A stretch of DNA of 56,685 nucleotides from assembly GCA_017623055.1 (NCBI GenBank), contig JAGAPX010000003.1, positions 1-56,685 on the forward strand. The letters run 5' to 3'. Under the pieces are notes generated by a model, which had not been told where the DNA came from, ran no database searches, and worked only from the letters and a program-made list of their open reading frames with translations. Positions within the stretch are counted from its first letter, which is position 1. Each line of letters starts with the position of its first letter. Made by a program: the position numbers and the translations under genes. Below, in pieces: positions 15,699-23,777 of this stretch. The DNA is from Phascolarctobacterium sp. Its GTDB lineage: Bacteria > Bacillota > Negativicutes > Acidaminococcales > Acidaminococcaceae.

Positions 15699-17108
15699 AT
15701 GTTAAAAACTAATTTCCAAAAAGGTCTCTTCACTATTCTCGTAGGCTTGGCAATTTGGTTTATGCCTGTGCCTGAAGGCTTGAAGCCTCAAGCAATGAAA
15801 GTATTTGCAATCTTTGTTGCTACCATTGTAGGCTTCATTCTCCATCCGCTGCCCATTGGCGCAATCGCACTTATTTCCGTAGGCTTGACTGGCTTCCTTA
15901 AAGTAGTTAAACCTGCTGAAGCGCTAGCTGGCTTTGGCAATGCAACCATTTGGTTGATTGTTAGTGCCTTCTTATTTGCACTTGGATTTATTAAATCTGG
16001 TCTTGGCAAAAGAATTGCGTATAAAATTATGGCGGCAATTGGTAGCAGCTCCTTGAAGCTTGGCTACACTATGGCAATTACCGACTTGATTATCTCTCCG
16101 GCAACTCCGTCCAACACTGCTCGTGGCGGCGGTATCCTGTTCCCGGTAGTTCGCAGCTTGTGCTCTGCTTTTGAATCCGAACCGGACGAAAAATCCAGAA
16201 AACGCATTGGCGCTTACTTGATGAAATCTACTTTCCAAGCAGACTGCATCACTTCCTCCATGTTTATTACCTCTGTTGCACCTAACTCCTTGTGCGTAGC
16301 TTTGGCAGCTCAAGCAGCAGGCGTTAACATTTCTTGGGGCGGTTGGGCACTGGCTTGTATCGTTCCCGGTGTATTGGCTTTGATTATTTGCCCGTACCTG
16401 ATTTACAAACTCTTCCCGCCTGAACTGAAAGAAACTCCGGAAGCTCCGGAAATTGCTCGCAAAGAATTGGAAGCAATGGGTCCCATGAGCGGCGACGAAA
16501 AAACTGTTCTTGGCGTATTCCTCCTTGCTCTTGGCATGTGGGCAACCTCTTCCTTCACTGGCTTTAACGCTACCATGATTGCACTGGTGTGCATTGGCTT
16601 GATGCTGTGCCGTCACGCTATCGAATGGGACGACGTTATTAAAGAAAAAGGCGCTTGGGACACCCTGGTTTGGATGGGCGGCTTGATGAGCCTTGCAACT
16701 GCATTGAACAAATCCGGCTTCATCGCTTGGTTTGCAAAAATCGTTGCTGCTAACATGGGTGGTATCAGCGGTATCACTGCGCTCCTCATTTTGGCAATCA
16801 TCTATATGTATGCTCACTATGGTTTTGCCAGCCTTTCTGCTCACGTATCTGCAATGTTCGCAGCTTTCGTAGCTGTTGCTGTAGAAGCTGGTGCTCCTGC
16901 TGGCCTGAGTGCTATGGCATTGGCAAGCTTAACCGGTATTATGGGCGGTTTGACCCACTATGCAACTGGTCCTGCTCCCATTTACTTTGGCGCTGGCTAC
17001 CTGACCCAAGCTGAATGGTGGAAGATTGGTTTCATCGTTTCCATCGTAAACTTAATCTGCTTCTTGGGCGTTGGCACCATCTGGTGGAAAGTTATCGGTC
17101 TCTGGTAA
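15699..17108 (+). CDS. DASS-family (SLC13) anion/dicarboxylate:Na+ symporter
   Basis: A 469-residue integral membrane protein of the divalent anion:Na+ symporter family, importing C4-dicarboxylates or a related anion. It shows the tandem architecture with SPATPSNTARGGGI (the SNT-type Na+/substrate loop) near residue 145 and the matching C-terminal TGPAPIYFGAGY near residue 430. AGAGGTG precedes ATG 15699; the in-frame start at 15657 lies upstream of the -10 and is rejected. If the organism is a succinate user like Phascolarctobacterium, this could be a succinate importer (inference). Single gene between terminators, with a possible operator in front. Confidence 0.88.
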   Translation: MLKTNFQKGLFTILVGLAIWFMPVPEGLKPQAMKVFAIFVATIVGFILHPLPIGAIALISVGLTGFLKVVKPAEALAGFGNATIWLIVSAFLFALGFIKSGLGKRIAYKIMAAIGSSSLKLGYTMAITDLIISPATPSNTARGGGILFPVVRSLCSAFESEPDEKSRKRIGAYLMKSTFQADCITSSMFITSVAPNSLCVALAAQAAGVNISWGGWALACIVPGVLALIICPYLIYKLFPPELKETPEAPEIARKELEAMGPMSGDEKTVLGVFLLALGMWATSSFTGFNATMIALVCIGLMLCRHAIEWDDVIKEKGAWDTLVWMGGLMSLATALNKSGFIAWFAKIVAANMGGISGITALLILAIIYMYAHYGFASLSAHVSAMFAAFVAVAVEAGAPAGLSAMALASLTGIMGGLTHYATGPAPIYFGAGYLTQAEWWKIGFIVSIVNLICFLGVGTIWWKVIGLW

Positions 17109-17125
17109 GAACTTCATAAAAAATA

Positions 17126-17150
17126 AGGCTCCGCATTTTGAGAGCCTTTG
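17126..17150. terminator. Terminator between the DASS gene and korC
   Basis: AAGGCTC (17126-17132)/GAGCCTT (17143-17149) with a 10-base loop, T-rich on the right side. It lies between converging genes. Confidence 0.7.
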
Positions 17151-17165
17151 TTATTTCTTAGACTA

Positions 17166-17693
17166 TTATTTTACCAAGTCCATACCAATTTGCAGAGCTT
17201 TTTTGTTAAGTTCTTCAGTTCCTTTGGGAACGCGGTTCAAAACTGCTTTAACCAAGGATTCTTCGGAAACGATGTTGGTAATTTTTACCAATGCACCTAA
17301 TGCGATGATGTTAGCGAAGAGTGCTTTGCCCAAAATTTCTTTTGCAGAATGGGTGATGGGCAGTTCGTAAACTTTGCCGGTGTGAGCAGGCAGTTTGCTT
17401 ACGAAAAGGCTATCGGTAACGAGGATGCTTTCCGGAGAAAGGTCAGCGCTGTATTTGTTAGCAGCTTCTTGGCTCATTGCAAGGAGCAGGTTAGGTTCGG
17501 TAACTTTGGGGAAGTGGATAGCGTCTTCAGAAATCATAACCTCGGATTTAGAGGAGCCACCGCGTGCTTCCGGACCATAGGATTGGGATTGGATGGCCAG
17601 CTTGCCATCCAGGAGAGCTGCTTCAGCTAAGATGATGCCGGCAAGAATCAAGCCTTGACCGCCGGTGCCGGATAAACGTAATTCTTGTTTCAT
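17166..17693 (-). CDS. korC: 2-oxoacid:ferredoxin oxidoreductase, gamma subunit
   Basis: A 175-residue gamma subunit of a four-subunit, CoA- and ferredoxin-dependent 2-oxoacid oxidoreductase, most like 2-oxoglutarate synthase. It opens with LSGTGGQGLILAG, and carries QSQSYGPEARGGSSKSEVMIS (around residues 36-56), the signature of this subunit. Last gene of the korDABC operon; its ATG overlaps the stop of korB by one base (TAATG). Whether the natural substrate is 2-oxoglutarate or another 2-oxoacid cannot be told from sequence alone. Confidence 0.93.
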   Translation of the reverse strand: MKQELRLSGTGGQGLILAGIILAEAALLDGKLAIQSQSYGPEARGGSSKSEVMISEDAIHFPKVTEPNLLLAMSQEAANKYSADLSPESILVTDSLFVSKLPAHTGKVYELPITHSAKEILGKALFANIIALGALVKITNIVSEESLVKAVLNRVPKGTEELNKKALQIGMDLVK

Positions 17694-18523
17694 TATTTAT
17701 TACCTCCCTGTGCACGAGCGATAAGTTCATCATAAGCTTCGGTGTATTCCTTACGGGTGTTGTCTTCGTGAAGAACGCCGATGGGGAATTTGCCAGCTTT
17801 TTGTTCATCGGTAAGTTTATTCCAAGCTGCCAGCATTACTGCGTGGTCGCGTTGCCATTTCATCATATCAGCAGGACCGCCAATTTTGTTTTGACGACCG
17901 AAGGAGATGGGGCAACCGGAAACAGCTTCGATAAGGCTGAAACCTTTGTGTTGGATACCTTTAGCAATCAAATCAGTGAGGATTTGTGCGTGGAAGGTAG
18001 TGCCGCGTGCAACGAAGGTTGCGCCTGCTGCTTTTGCCAGTTCGGTAATGTCAAATGCAGGTTCAATGGTTTCGTAGGGAGCGGTGGTAGCTTTGCTGCC
18101 TTGAGGGGTCAGCGGAGAATATTGGCCACCGGTCATACCGTAAATATTGTTGTTGAACAGTACAACGGTCATATCAATGTTACGGCGAGCAGCGTGAATT
18201 AAGTGGTTGCCGCCGATTGCAGTAGCGTCGCCGTCACCGGTAACAACGATTACGTTGAGGGACGGGTCTGCCAATTTAACACCGGTTGCTACGGGCAAAG
18301 CACGACCGTGAGCAGAGTGAACGGTGTTGAAGTCAAGATAACCGGAAGCACGGCTGGAGCAGCCGATACCGGAAATAACAGCAACATTATCTTTTTCCAA
18401 AGCCAGCTTATCAATTGCTTTTACGATACAGCCGGTGATAACGCCGTTGCCACAGCCAGGGCACCAGATGTGAGGCAGACGGCCGGGACGGAAATATTTA
18501 TTGATTAAGTTTTCCATACTCAT
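17693..18523 (-). CDS. korB: 2-oxoacid:ferredoxin oxidoreductase, beta (TPP-binding) subunit
   Basis: A 276-residue subunit that binds thiamine diphosphate. It shows HIWCPGCGNG near residue 18, the TPP/Mg motif beginning GDGDATAIGG and ending in the NNNIYGMTGGQ stretch, and SPLTPQGSKATTAP. GAGAGGAGAG lies shortly before the first ATG; a second ATG two codons later is an alternative start. With korA it forms the catalytic core that decarboxylates a 2-oxoacid to acyl-CoA and reduces ferredoxin. The thiC gene with its TPP riboswitch a few kb away supplies part of the cofactor pathway. Confidence 0.94.
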   Translation of the reverse strand: MSMENLINKYFRPGRLPHIWCPGCGNGVITGCIVKAIDKLALEKDNVAVISGIGCSSRASGYLDFNTVHSAHGRALPVATGVKLADPSLNVIVVTGDGDATAIGGNHLIHAARRNIDMTVVLFNNNIYGMTGGQYSPLTPQGSKATTAPYETIEPAFDITELAKAAGATFVARGTTFHAQILTDLIAKGIQHKGFSLIEAVSGCPISFGRQNKIGGPADMMKWQRDHAVMLAAWNKLTDEQKAGKFPIGVLHEDNTRKEYTEAYDELIARAQGGNK

Positions 18524-18540
18524 AGTTCTTCTCTCCTCTC

Positions 18541-19689
18541 TTACAGTGCCATAGCTTTTTTGATTTCTGCCAGCAGCTGTGCAGGAGTTGCCGGTTCGTT
18601 ATCGTATTTAGCATAGCTGGTTACGGGAACTTTGCCTGCTACCGCACGTTCTACTTCCAGAACGTATTGACCGCAGTTAAGTTCGTGTACCATGATGCCT
18701 TTAACTTTGTCAGCCAGTTCTTTCATTTGTTTATCAGCGAAGGGCCAGATGGTGATGGGGCGAACCAAACCAACTTTCAAGCCTTCTTTGCGAGCATGGT
18801 CAACAGCTTCGTAAGCAGTACGAGCACCGCCACCGAATGCTACGATAGCGTATTCAGCATCTTCCATGCAGTAGTTTTCAACTTGTACGATGTCTTCCAG
18901 ATTGTCATACAGTTTGTGGTATTGACGGTCAGCTGCAGTTTTAGTTGCTGCGGGAGTACCTTTGGGGAAGCCGGTTTCGTCATGCACAAGACCGGTTACA
19001 TGCCAACGATAACCGCTGCCGAATGCGGGCATCGGAGGAACAAGGCTTTCATCAGCTTCATAAGCTTTGAAATCTTCCGGAGCGCAGGTGGGTTGTTTAC
19101 GTTCTGCTTGGGGAATTTCGTCGTAGTTGTCGGGCAGTTCGATTCTTTCGCGCATATGACCGATAACTTCGTCCATCAAGAGGATAACGGGAACACGATA
19201 TTTTTCGCTGAGGGCGTAAGCACGCAGGGTCAGGTCGAAGCATTCAGGAACGCTTGCCGGAGTCAAAGCAATAATCCAGTGGTCACCGTGGGTGCCCCAA
19301 CGAGCTTGCATAATATCGCCTTGGGACGGGGAGGTGGGTTGACCGGTGGACGGGCCCACACGTTGTACGTTAACGATTACCATGGGAACTTCTGCCATGC
19401 ACGCATAGCCGATAAGTTCTTGTTTTAAAGAGAAGCCAGGACCGCTGGTTGCGGTCATAACTTTTTTGCCGGTCAAGGAAGCGCCGATGATTGCGCCCAT
19501 GGAAGCGATTTCGTCTTCCATTTGGATAAATTTACCGCCAACGAGAGGCAGTCTTTCTGCTAAGGATTCAGCAACCTCAGTGGAAGGGGTAATGGGGTAG
19601 CCGCCGAAAAATTTAACGCCTGCGGCAATAGCGCCTTCAACAACTGCTTGGTTACCTTGCAGCAGTAAAATTCTGGACATTTGGTTCAC
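18541..19689 (-). CDS. korA: 2-oxoacid:ferredoxin oxidoreductase, alpha subunit
   Basis: A 382-residue subunit with the pyrimidine-binding and dimer domains. Signatures are GGYPITPSTEVAE near residue 30, MEDEIASMGAIIGAS (catalytic Glu region), ATSGPGFSLKQE, and RVGPSTGQPTSPSQGD, typical for 2-oxoglutarate-type enzymes. The C-terminal domain contains VRPITIWPF. It lies 9 bases after korD and 17 bases before korB, within one operon on the - strand. Confidence 0.94.
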   Translation of the reverse strand: MNQMSRILLLQGNQAVVEGAIAAGVKFFGGYPITPSTEVAESLAERLPLVGGKFIQMEDEIASMGAIIGASLTGKKVMTATSGPGFSLKQELIGYACMAEVPMVIVNVQRVGPSTGQPTSPSQGDIMQARWGTHGDHWIIALTPASVPECFDLTLRAYALSEKYRVPVILLMDEVIGHMRERIELPDNYDEIPQAERKQPTCAPEDFKAYEADESLVPPMPAFGSGYRWHVTGLVHDETGFPKGTPAATKTAADRQYHKLYDNLEDIVQVENYCMEDAEYAIVAFGGGARTAYEAVDHARKEGLKVGLVRPITIWPFADKQMKELADKVKGIMVHELNCGQYVLEVERAVAGKVPVTSYAKYDNEPATPAQLLAEIKKAMAL

Positions 19690-19698
19690 TCCTTTGGC

Positions 19699-19881
19699 TT
19701 ATTTTTCTACAAAAATAGCATAGTCGGGGCAACGCAGTTCGCATTGACCGCATTTAATGCAGTTTTCTTCGTGTACAGCTTCAATTTTTTCAATCTCGCT
19801 CAGTGCAAGAACTTGTTTAGGGCAGAACGCAGCGCAAATGCCACAGCCTTTGCAACGTTCGGTGATAATTTTTAAACTCAT
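19699..19881 (-). CDS. korD: 2-oxoacid:ferredoxin oxidoreductase, delta (2[4Fe-4S] ferredoxin) subunit
   Basis: A 60-residue bacterial-type ferredoxin with two CX2CX2CX3CP motifs, CKGCGICAAFCP and CIKCGQCELRCP. It carries electrons from the KorAB core to free ferredoxin. First gene of the operon, with a very strong ribosome site (AGGAGGAGG). Confidence 0.95.
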   Translation of the reverse strand: MSLKIITERCKGCGICAAFCPKQVLALSEIEKIEAVHEENCIKCGQCELRCPDYAIFVEK

Positions 19882-19949
19882 TATAGTCCTCCTCCTTATA
19901 AGAAAACTTAAAATATGATTTGCCCGTAAAGTATTTTCACCCTATGTAT

Positions 19950-19955
19950 ATTATA
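19950..19955 (-). promoter_or_regulatory. Candidate -10 of the kor operon
   Basis: Reading the - strand, TATAAT lies about 70 bases before korD. The -35 hexamer at the right distance (TTTAAT) is poor, so control by an activator is possible. Confidence 0.45.
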
Positions 19956-20018
19956 TGAAATATTCTTGATAGATTAAAGTGTTACATAGTGCTTTTCTAA
20001 ATAAAATTTTTGTTAAAA

Positions 20019-20048
20019 CTGGCATTATATCCTAAATGTAGGTATAAT
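20019..20048 (+). promoter_or_regulatory. Promoter of the TetR gene
   Basis: CTGGCA at 20019-20024 and TATAAT at 20043-20048 are 18 bases apart. The GTG start is 41 bases downstream. Confidence 0.6.
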
Positions 20049-20088
20049 GAAACTAGATGTGTATGTGTGCTTTGCAGGAGGTTAAATC

Positions 20089-20757
20089 GTGCAGATAGAT
20101 GCTAAATTGCCTAAGGAAAAGCGAATAGAGATTGCGGCAGAAGAAATCTTCTCCAAATTTGGTTATGAGAAGGCAACCTTGGATGGCATCATCGCTTTGG
20201 CGGATGTTGGCAAGGGAACTGTTTATAAATATTTTGGCAGTAAGGAGCAGCTTTTTTACAAATTAGTTGCGGTAAAAAACGTACCCTTTGTAGAAGCCTT
20301 ACAGGCTGCTGTTGAAAAAGAGAAGGACTTGCAAGCTAAGCTCATTGCCTATTTTGCGGTGCTGGTTGAGTTTTACCATAAGAACAGCGCCTTGTGGCAG
20401 ATTGTTTATTTTGAAATGCTTAATAATAGCTATTGCAGGCTAATCTTTGACGAGGACGATAACCCCACCGTTGTTTCCCGTTATAGTGAGGATTTGGTCA
20501 GCGAAGAAACCAAGGAGCGTTATCTGCGCTACCATCAACTGATAATTTCCGAGTTTGACATTTTAAAGAAGCTTATTGTAGACGGAATGGCGAGCCAAGA
20601 ACTTAAAGCCGGTAACGCCAGAGTATCTGCAAGCCACTTGTTCTTTGGCGTTGCCATGGGCATCTTCCACCACATTCATCAAGTGGAGACTACCATAAGC
20701 TACGAGGAAATGGCAAAGATTATCGTAGACCGCTTCTTGAATGGCGAGGCAATGTAA
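20089..20757 (+). CDS. TetR/AcrR-family transcriptional regulator
   Basis: A 222-residue repressor-type protein. The TetR DNA-binding domain covers about residues 8-56 (AAEEIFSKFGYEKATLDGIIALADVGKGTVYKYFGSKEQLF). The C-terminal ligand domain is helical and not assignable. GTG 20089 is 7 bases after GGAGG and is the only well-placed start. Divergent from the kor operon with about 200 bases between, so kor is one candidate target. No transporter gene lies beside it. Confidence 0.9.
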   Translation: MQIDAKLPKEKRIEIAAEEIFSKFGYEKATLDGIIALADVGKGTVYKYFGSKEQLFYKLVAVKNVPFVEALQAAVEKEKDLQAKLIAYFAVLVEFYHKNSALWQIVYFEMLNNSYCRLIFDEDDNPTVVSRYSEDLVSEETKERYLRYHQLIISEFDILKKLIVDGMASQELKAGNARVSASHLFFGVAMGIFHHIHQVETTISYEEMAKIIVDRFLNGEAM

Positions 20758-20771
20758 AAATTGAATAGAGA

Positions 20772-20858
20772 TGAACGCTAGGGGCGCATTATGCTGAGAG
20801 GACGTAAGTCCGACCCTTTGAACCTGTTATACGGATAATACCGGCGTAGGAAAGCGAA
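20772..20858 (+). promoter_or_regulatory. TPP (thi-box) riboswitch
   Basis: All core elements are visible: P1 CGCT (20776-20779)/AGCG (20853-20856), the GGGGCGC segment, CTGAGAGG, the ACCCTTTGAACCTG stretch and ACCGGCGTAGGAAA. It lies upstream of thiC with an intrinsic terminator between, so thiamine diphosphate should switch the gene off. Confidence 0.97.
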
Positions 20859-20876
20859 AATAAATTAAGATTATAC

Positions 20877-20913
20877 AAGAGCTAACTTCTTACACGGGAG
20901 TTGGCTCTTTTTT
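20877..20913 (+). terminator. Regulatory terminator of the TPP riboswitch
   Basis: AAGAGCTAACTTC (20877-20889) pairs with GGAGTTGGCTCTT (20897-20909) with two G-T pairs, followed by a T run that reaches 20913. Confidence 0.92.
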
Positions 20914-20959
20914 ATTTGGCAAAAGATTTTTAGACAGATAATTTAAGGAGGTAATCATT

Positions 20960-22258
20960 ATGACAACGCAAATGCAGTTTGCAAGACAAGGTATCGTTAC
21001 TGAGGCGATGAAGCTGGTGGCGGCACAGGAAAATGTTTCTGAGGAGTTTATTCGCCAAGGCGTAGCCCAAGGTACCATTGCCATCTGTTGTAACCGTAAT
21101 CACAAAAACTTAAAGCCTTGTGGTGTGGGGCAAGGGTTAAGAGTGAAGGTTAATGCCAATATTGGTACTTCCAGTAGCTTCCCTTGCATTGAACCGGAGC
21201 TTGTTAAATTACAGGCTGCTATCGATGCTGGGGCAGATGCAGTTATGGACTTATCTACCGGTGATAACATTACTGCTTCCCGCAGGGCAATCATCAACGC
21301 CTCTACCGTAATGGTCGGTACTGTACCAATTTATCAGGCAACGGTAGAAACCATTAAGAAAAGAGGCGCCGTTGTTGAGATGACGAAAGACGATTTGTTT
21401 GACGTTATCCGAATGCAGGCGCAGGACGGTGCAGATTTTATGACTATTCATTGTGGTATTAACCGTAATGTTATCAAAGCGCTAACTGATGAGGGACGTA
21501 TTATGGATGTTGTCAGTCGAGGCGGTAGCTTTATTACGGGCTGGATGCTTCATAACGATGCGGAAAACCCCTTGTACGAATACTATGACGAAATTTTAGA
21601 TATATGCGAAGAATATGATGTAACCATCAGCTTGGGTGATGGCTTGCGACCCGGTTGTTTGGCAGATGCTACGGACAGGGCGCAAATCCAAGAACTTTTG
21701 AACTTGGGAGAACTTACCCAAAGAGCGTGGGAGCGTGGCGTACAGGTAATGGTGGAAGGACCGGGGCACGTACCCTACAATCAAATTTCTGCTAATATGC
21801 AATTGCAAAAGCGTATTTGCCACGGCGCACCCTTTTATGTGCTTGGACCTTTGGTTACAGATGTTGCTCCCGGTTACGACCATATTACTAGCGCCATTGG
21901 TGGTACCTTGGCGGCGGTAAGTGGTGCTGACTTTTTATGCTATGTTACTCCTGCGGAGCATCTTGGATTGCCCGATTTAGAGGACGTGCGGGAAGGTGTA
22001 ATTGCTGCACGCATTGCTGCTCACGCTGCAGATTTGGCAAAGGGAAACGCAGAAGCTTGGGCTTGGGATAATGCCATGGCGCAGGCTCGTAAGGATTTGG
22101 ATTGGGAAGCTCAGCTCCGTTTAGCGATAGACCCTGTTAAGGCGAGAGAGTATCGCCATAAGAAAAACCAAGAGGGCGATGAGGCTTGTTCCATGTGCGG
22201 TGACTACTGCGCTGTTAAGATTGTAGGCAAATATTTGGCAGAACATAAGCGAAAATAA
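20960..22258 (+). CDS. thiC: Phosphomethylpyrimidine synthase ThiC
   Basis: Radical-SAM enzyme that rearranges aminoimidazole ribotide to the HMP-phosphate pyrimidine of thiamine. The 432-residue length is that of the short anaerobe-type ThiC. Visible signatures are [27 protein letters not shown] and the C-terminal [4Fe-4S] motif CSMCGDYC (CX2CX4C). AAGGAGG precedes the ATG. Controlled by the TPP riboswitch upstream; no other thi gene is adjacent. Confidence 0.97.
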   Translation: MTTQMQFARQGIVTEAMKLVAAQENVSEEFIRQGVAQGTIAICCNRNHKNLKPCGVGQGLRVKVNANIGTSSSFPCIEPELVKLQAAIDAGADAVMDLSTGDNITASRRAIINASTVMVGTVPIYQATVETIKKRGAVVEMTKDDLFDVIRMQAQDGADFMTIHCGINRNVIKALTDEGRIMDVVSRGGSFITGWMLHNDAENPLYEYYDEILDICEEYDVTISLGDGLRPGCLADATDRAQIQELLNLGELTQRAWERGVQVMVEGPGHVPYNQISANMQLQKRICHGAPFYVLGPLVTDVAPGYDHITSAIGGTLAAVSGADFLCYVTPAEHLGLPDLEDVREGVIAARIAAHAADLAKGNAEAWAWDNAMAQARKDLDWEAQLRLAIDPVKAREYRHKKNQEGDEACSMCGDYCAVKIVGKYLAEHKRK

Positions 22259-22261
22259 AAG

Positions 22262-22289
22262 TAAAGCTCCGCAAAACTGCGGAGCTTTA
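22262..22289. terminator. Bidirectional terminator after thiC
   Basis: TAAAGCTCCGCA (22262-22273)/TGCGGAGCTTTA (22278-22289) is a perfect 12-bp stem with an AAAC loop, between converging genes. Confidence 0.9.
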
Positions 22290-22304
22290 GTATTATATGT
22301 GGTT

Positions 22305-22733
22305 TTACAACTTAACGTCAATTTGCGCAGCAACGCCTACACCTTGAATACGGTTGATATCTTTGATGGCAACTTTGTCGATGGGAATCAAAATCATGGC
22401 GCGTACGCCTAAAATTGTTTGCTCAATTTGTAGTGCTGCTTGGCATTGGTCAACAAGTTCTTGCGGGCCGGAGACTTGCGCTGCACCTGCACGGCTACCG
22501 TCACCAATTGCAACGATGGGTACAACTTTTGTTGCGTAGGTGCTGCTTAAACCATGTTTCGCAGTAATTGCGTTGATGGCTTTGTCAATTTGCGGAGCAG
22601 TTGCATCTACAACTACACCAACTAAACCACCTTTAAGAACTTTATCGAAAATACCTGCACTTACAGGTGCCATTGCGTTACCAAAAATAAAACCACAAAT
22701 CAGAGCTGCTGCAATCCATTTTTTACTTCTCAT
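22305..22733 (-). CDS. Small secreted protein of unknown function
   Basis: A 142-residue protein with a clear signal peptide: MRSKKW, a hydrophobic core (IAAALICGFIFGNA) and a cleavage site after APVSA, leaving GIFDKVLKGG. The mature part has a VVPIVAIGDGSRAGAAQVSG segment and many small residues; no known domain is recognised. AGGAGG lies 7 bases before ATG 22733; the longer reading upstream lacks a ribosome site and would bury the signal peptide. Monocistronic. Confidence 0.8.
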   Translation of the reverse strand: MRSKKWIAAALICGFIFGNAMAPVSAGIFDKVLKGGLVGVVVDATAPQIDKAINAITAKHGLSSTYATKVVPIVAIGDGSRAGAAQVSGPQELVDQCQAALQIEQTILGVRAMILIPIDKVAIKDINRIQGVGVAAQIDVKL

Positions 22734-22972
22734 AAGAATACCTCCTGTCACTATCTTTTGATACTTAATTCGACAAAGTATAGGAAAAGCCTTGTGAGGA
22801 GTGTGTGAAAACATTAGGTGCTTTTGCTCTTTCGGAAAAATCGCAAAAGGATGGACTACACCCAAAAAAGAAACTACCAAAGAAAAAAGGTAAAAAACTT
22901 CTCATTATATAAGTTGCCCGCGAAAAAGTAAAAGCGGACATCTTTTAAGAAAATTTTTTATTGAAGAGTATT

Positions 22973-23023
22973 ATCGGCAAAAACATCTCTTTTTAAAACG
23001 TTGGAAATATTCTTTTTGCCGAT
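22973..23023. repeat. Perfect 11-bp inverted repeat upstream of the fic remnant
   Basis: ATCGGCAAAAA (22973-22983) and TTTTTGCCGAT (23013-23023) flank 29 bases. A TATAAT follows at 23031-23036. It could be an operator, an RNA hairpin or a scar of the event that broke the gene. Confidence 0.6.
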
Positions 23024-23089
23024 GATATGTTATAATTTCAAGTAGAGTTAAGAATTCATAAAATACTTTTTATTTTGGGAGGTAAGCTT

Positions 23090-23423
23090 ATGAATTACCT
23101 TACAGCTTCAGAGATTGCAAATCACAAAATATAACGCTAAAGAAAATAAAACTTTGGAAGATGTTTTGGAGTTTCACGTTGCTTTCGAGAAGATTCATCC
23201 TTTCCAAGAAGGTAATGGTAGAGTTGGAAGGCTTATTATGTTTAAAGAGTGCTTGAAATATAATATTGTACCTTTTATTATTGAAGATAATTTGAAATTG
23301 TTTTACTATCGTGGGTTGAAGGAGTGGCACAAGGAAAAAGGTTTCTTGGCTGATACTTGCTTGACTGCACAGGATAGGTACAAAAAATATTTAGATTATT
23401 TTAGAATTGGGTATGAGGAATAG
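23090..23423 (+). pseudogene. Fic-domain protein remnant (deleted and frameshifted)
   Basis: ATG 23090 with a strong GGGAGG site opens MNYLTASEIANHKI and stops at 23132-23134. The next frame, overlapping from 23115, carries the C-terminal Fic core: EFHVAFEKIHPFQEGNGRVGR holds the complete HPFx2GNGRx2R active-site motif, followed by LIMFKECLKYNIVPF. A whole Fic protein needs about 100 or more residues before this motif, and only a short N-terminus is left. The gene thus lost its middle part and its frame. No antitoxin gene is visible. The sequence is AT-rich compared with neighbours. An intact relative may exist elsewhere in the genome. Confidence 0.8.
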
Positions 23424-23466
23424 AAAGAGGAAAAATCCCCCCCTGAAAAATTTTTTCAAAAAAGTG

Positions 23467-23495
23467 TTGACAAACTCTTTCTTACGCAATATAAT
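23467..23495 (+). promoter_or_regulatory. Consensus sigma-A promoter of tRNA-Gly
   Basis: TTGACA (23467-23472) and TATAAT (23490-23495) are both perfect and 17 bases apart; the tRNA starts 29 bases further on. Confidence 0.95.
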
Positions 23496-23523
23496 AAATA
23501 TCGTTCCGAACAACGGAATGACC

Positions 23524-23599
<76 letters not shown>

Positions 23600-23610
23600 C
23601 TTAAAATTTT

Positions 23611-23640
23611 AGCCCTCTGGAGTTTTCCAGAGGGCTTTTT
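23611..23640 (+). terminator. Terminator of tRNA-Gly
   Basis: AGCCCTCTGGA (23611-23621)/TCCAGAGGGCT (23626-23636) is a perfect 11-bp stem followed by Ts. Confidence 0.96.
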
Positions 23641-23644
23641 AGTA

Positions 23645-23673
23645 TTGTCAACAAAGCTTCTTTATGATATGAT
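23645..23673 (+). promoter_or_regulatory. Promoter of tig
   Basis: TTGTCA (23645-23650) and TATGAT (23668-23673) are 17 bases apart. The 5' leader holds GTCAGC/GCTGAC repeats near 23690-23720 that could form a hairpin. Confidence 0.75.
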
Positions 23674-23777
23674 ACTATGAGCGATTTATGTCAGCAAAAT
23701 TGCTGTAGGAAAGCTGACACACTAATCCGATTATATTATTTTATTTACCCATATAAATTTAAGGGAGGATTTTATTC

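Noticed and set aside
15972..16844. A 290-codon open frame opposite the DASS carrier
   Set aside because: Composition (His, Ser, Cys, Asn rich) is typical of antisense reading of a membrane protein gene.
18667..19428. A 253-codon + strand open frame opposite korA
   Set aside because: korA on the - strand has all family motifs and operon context.
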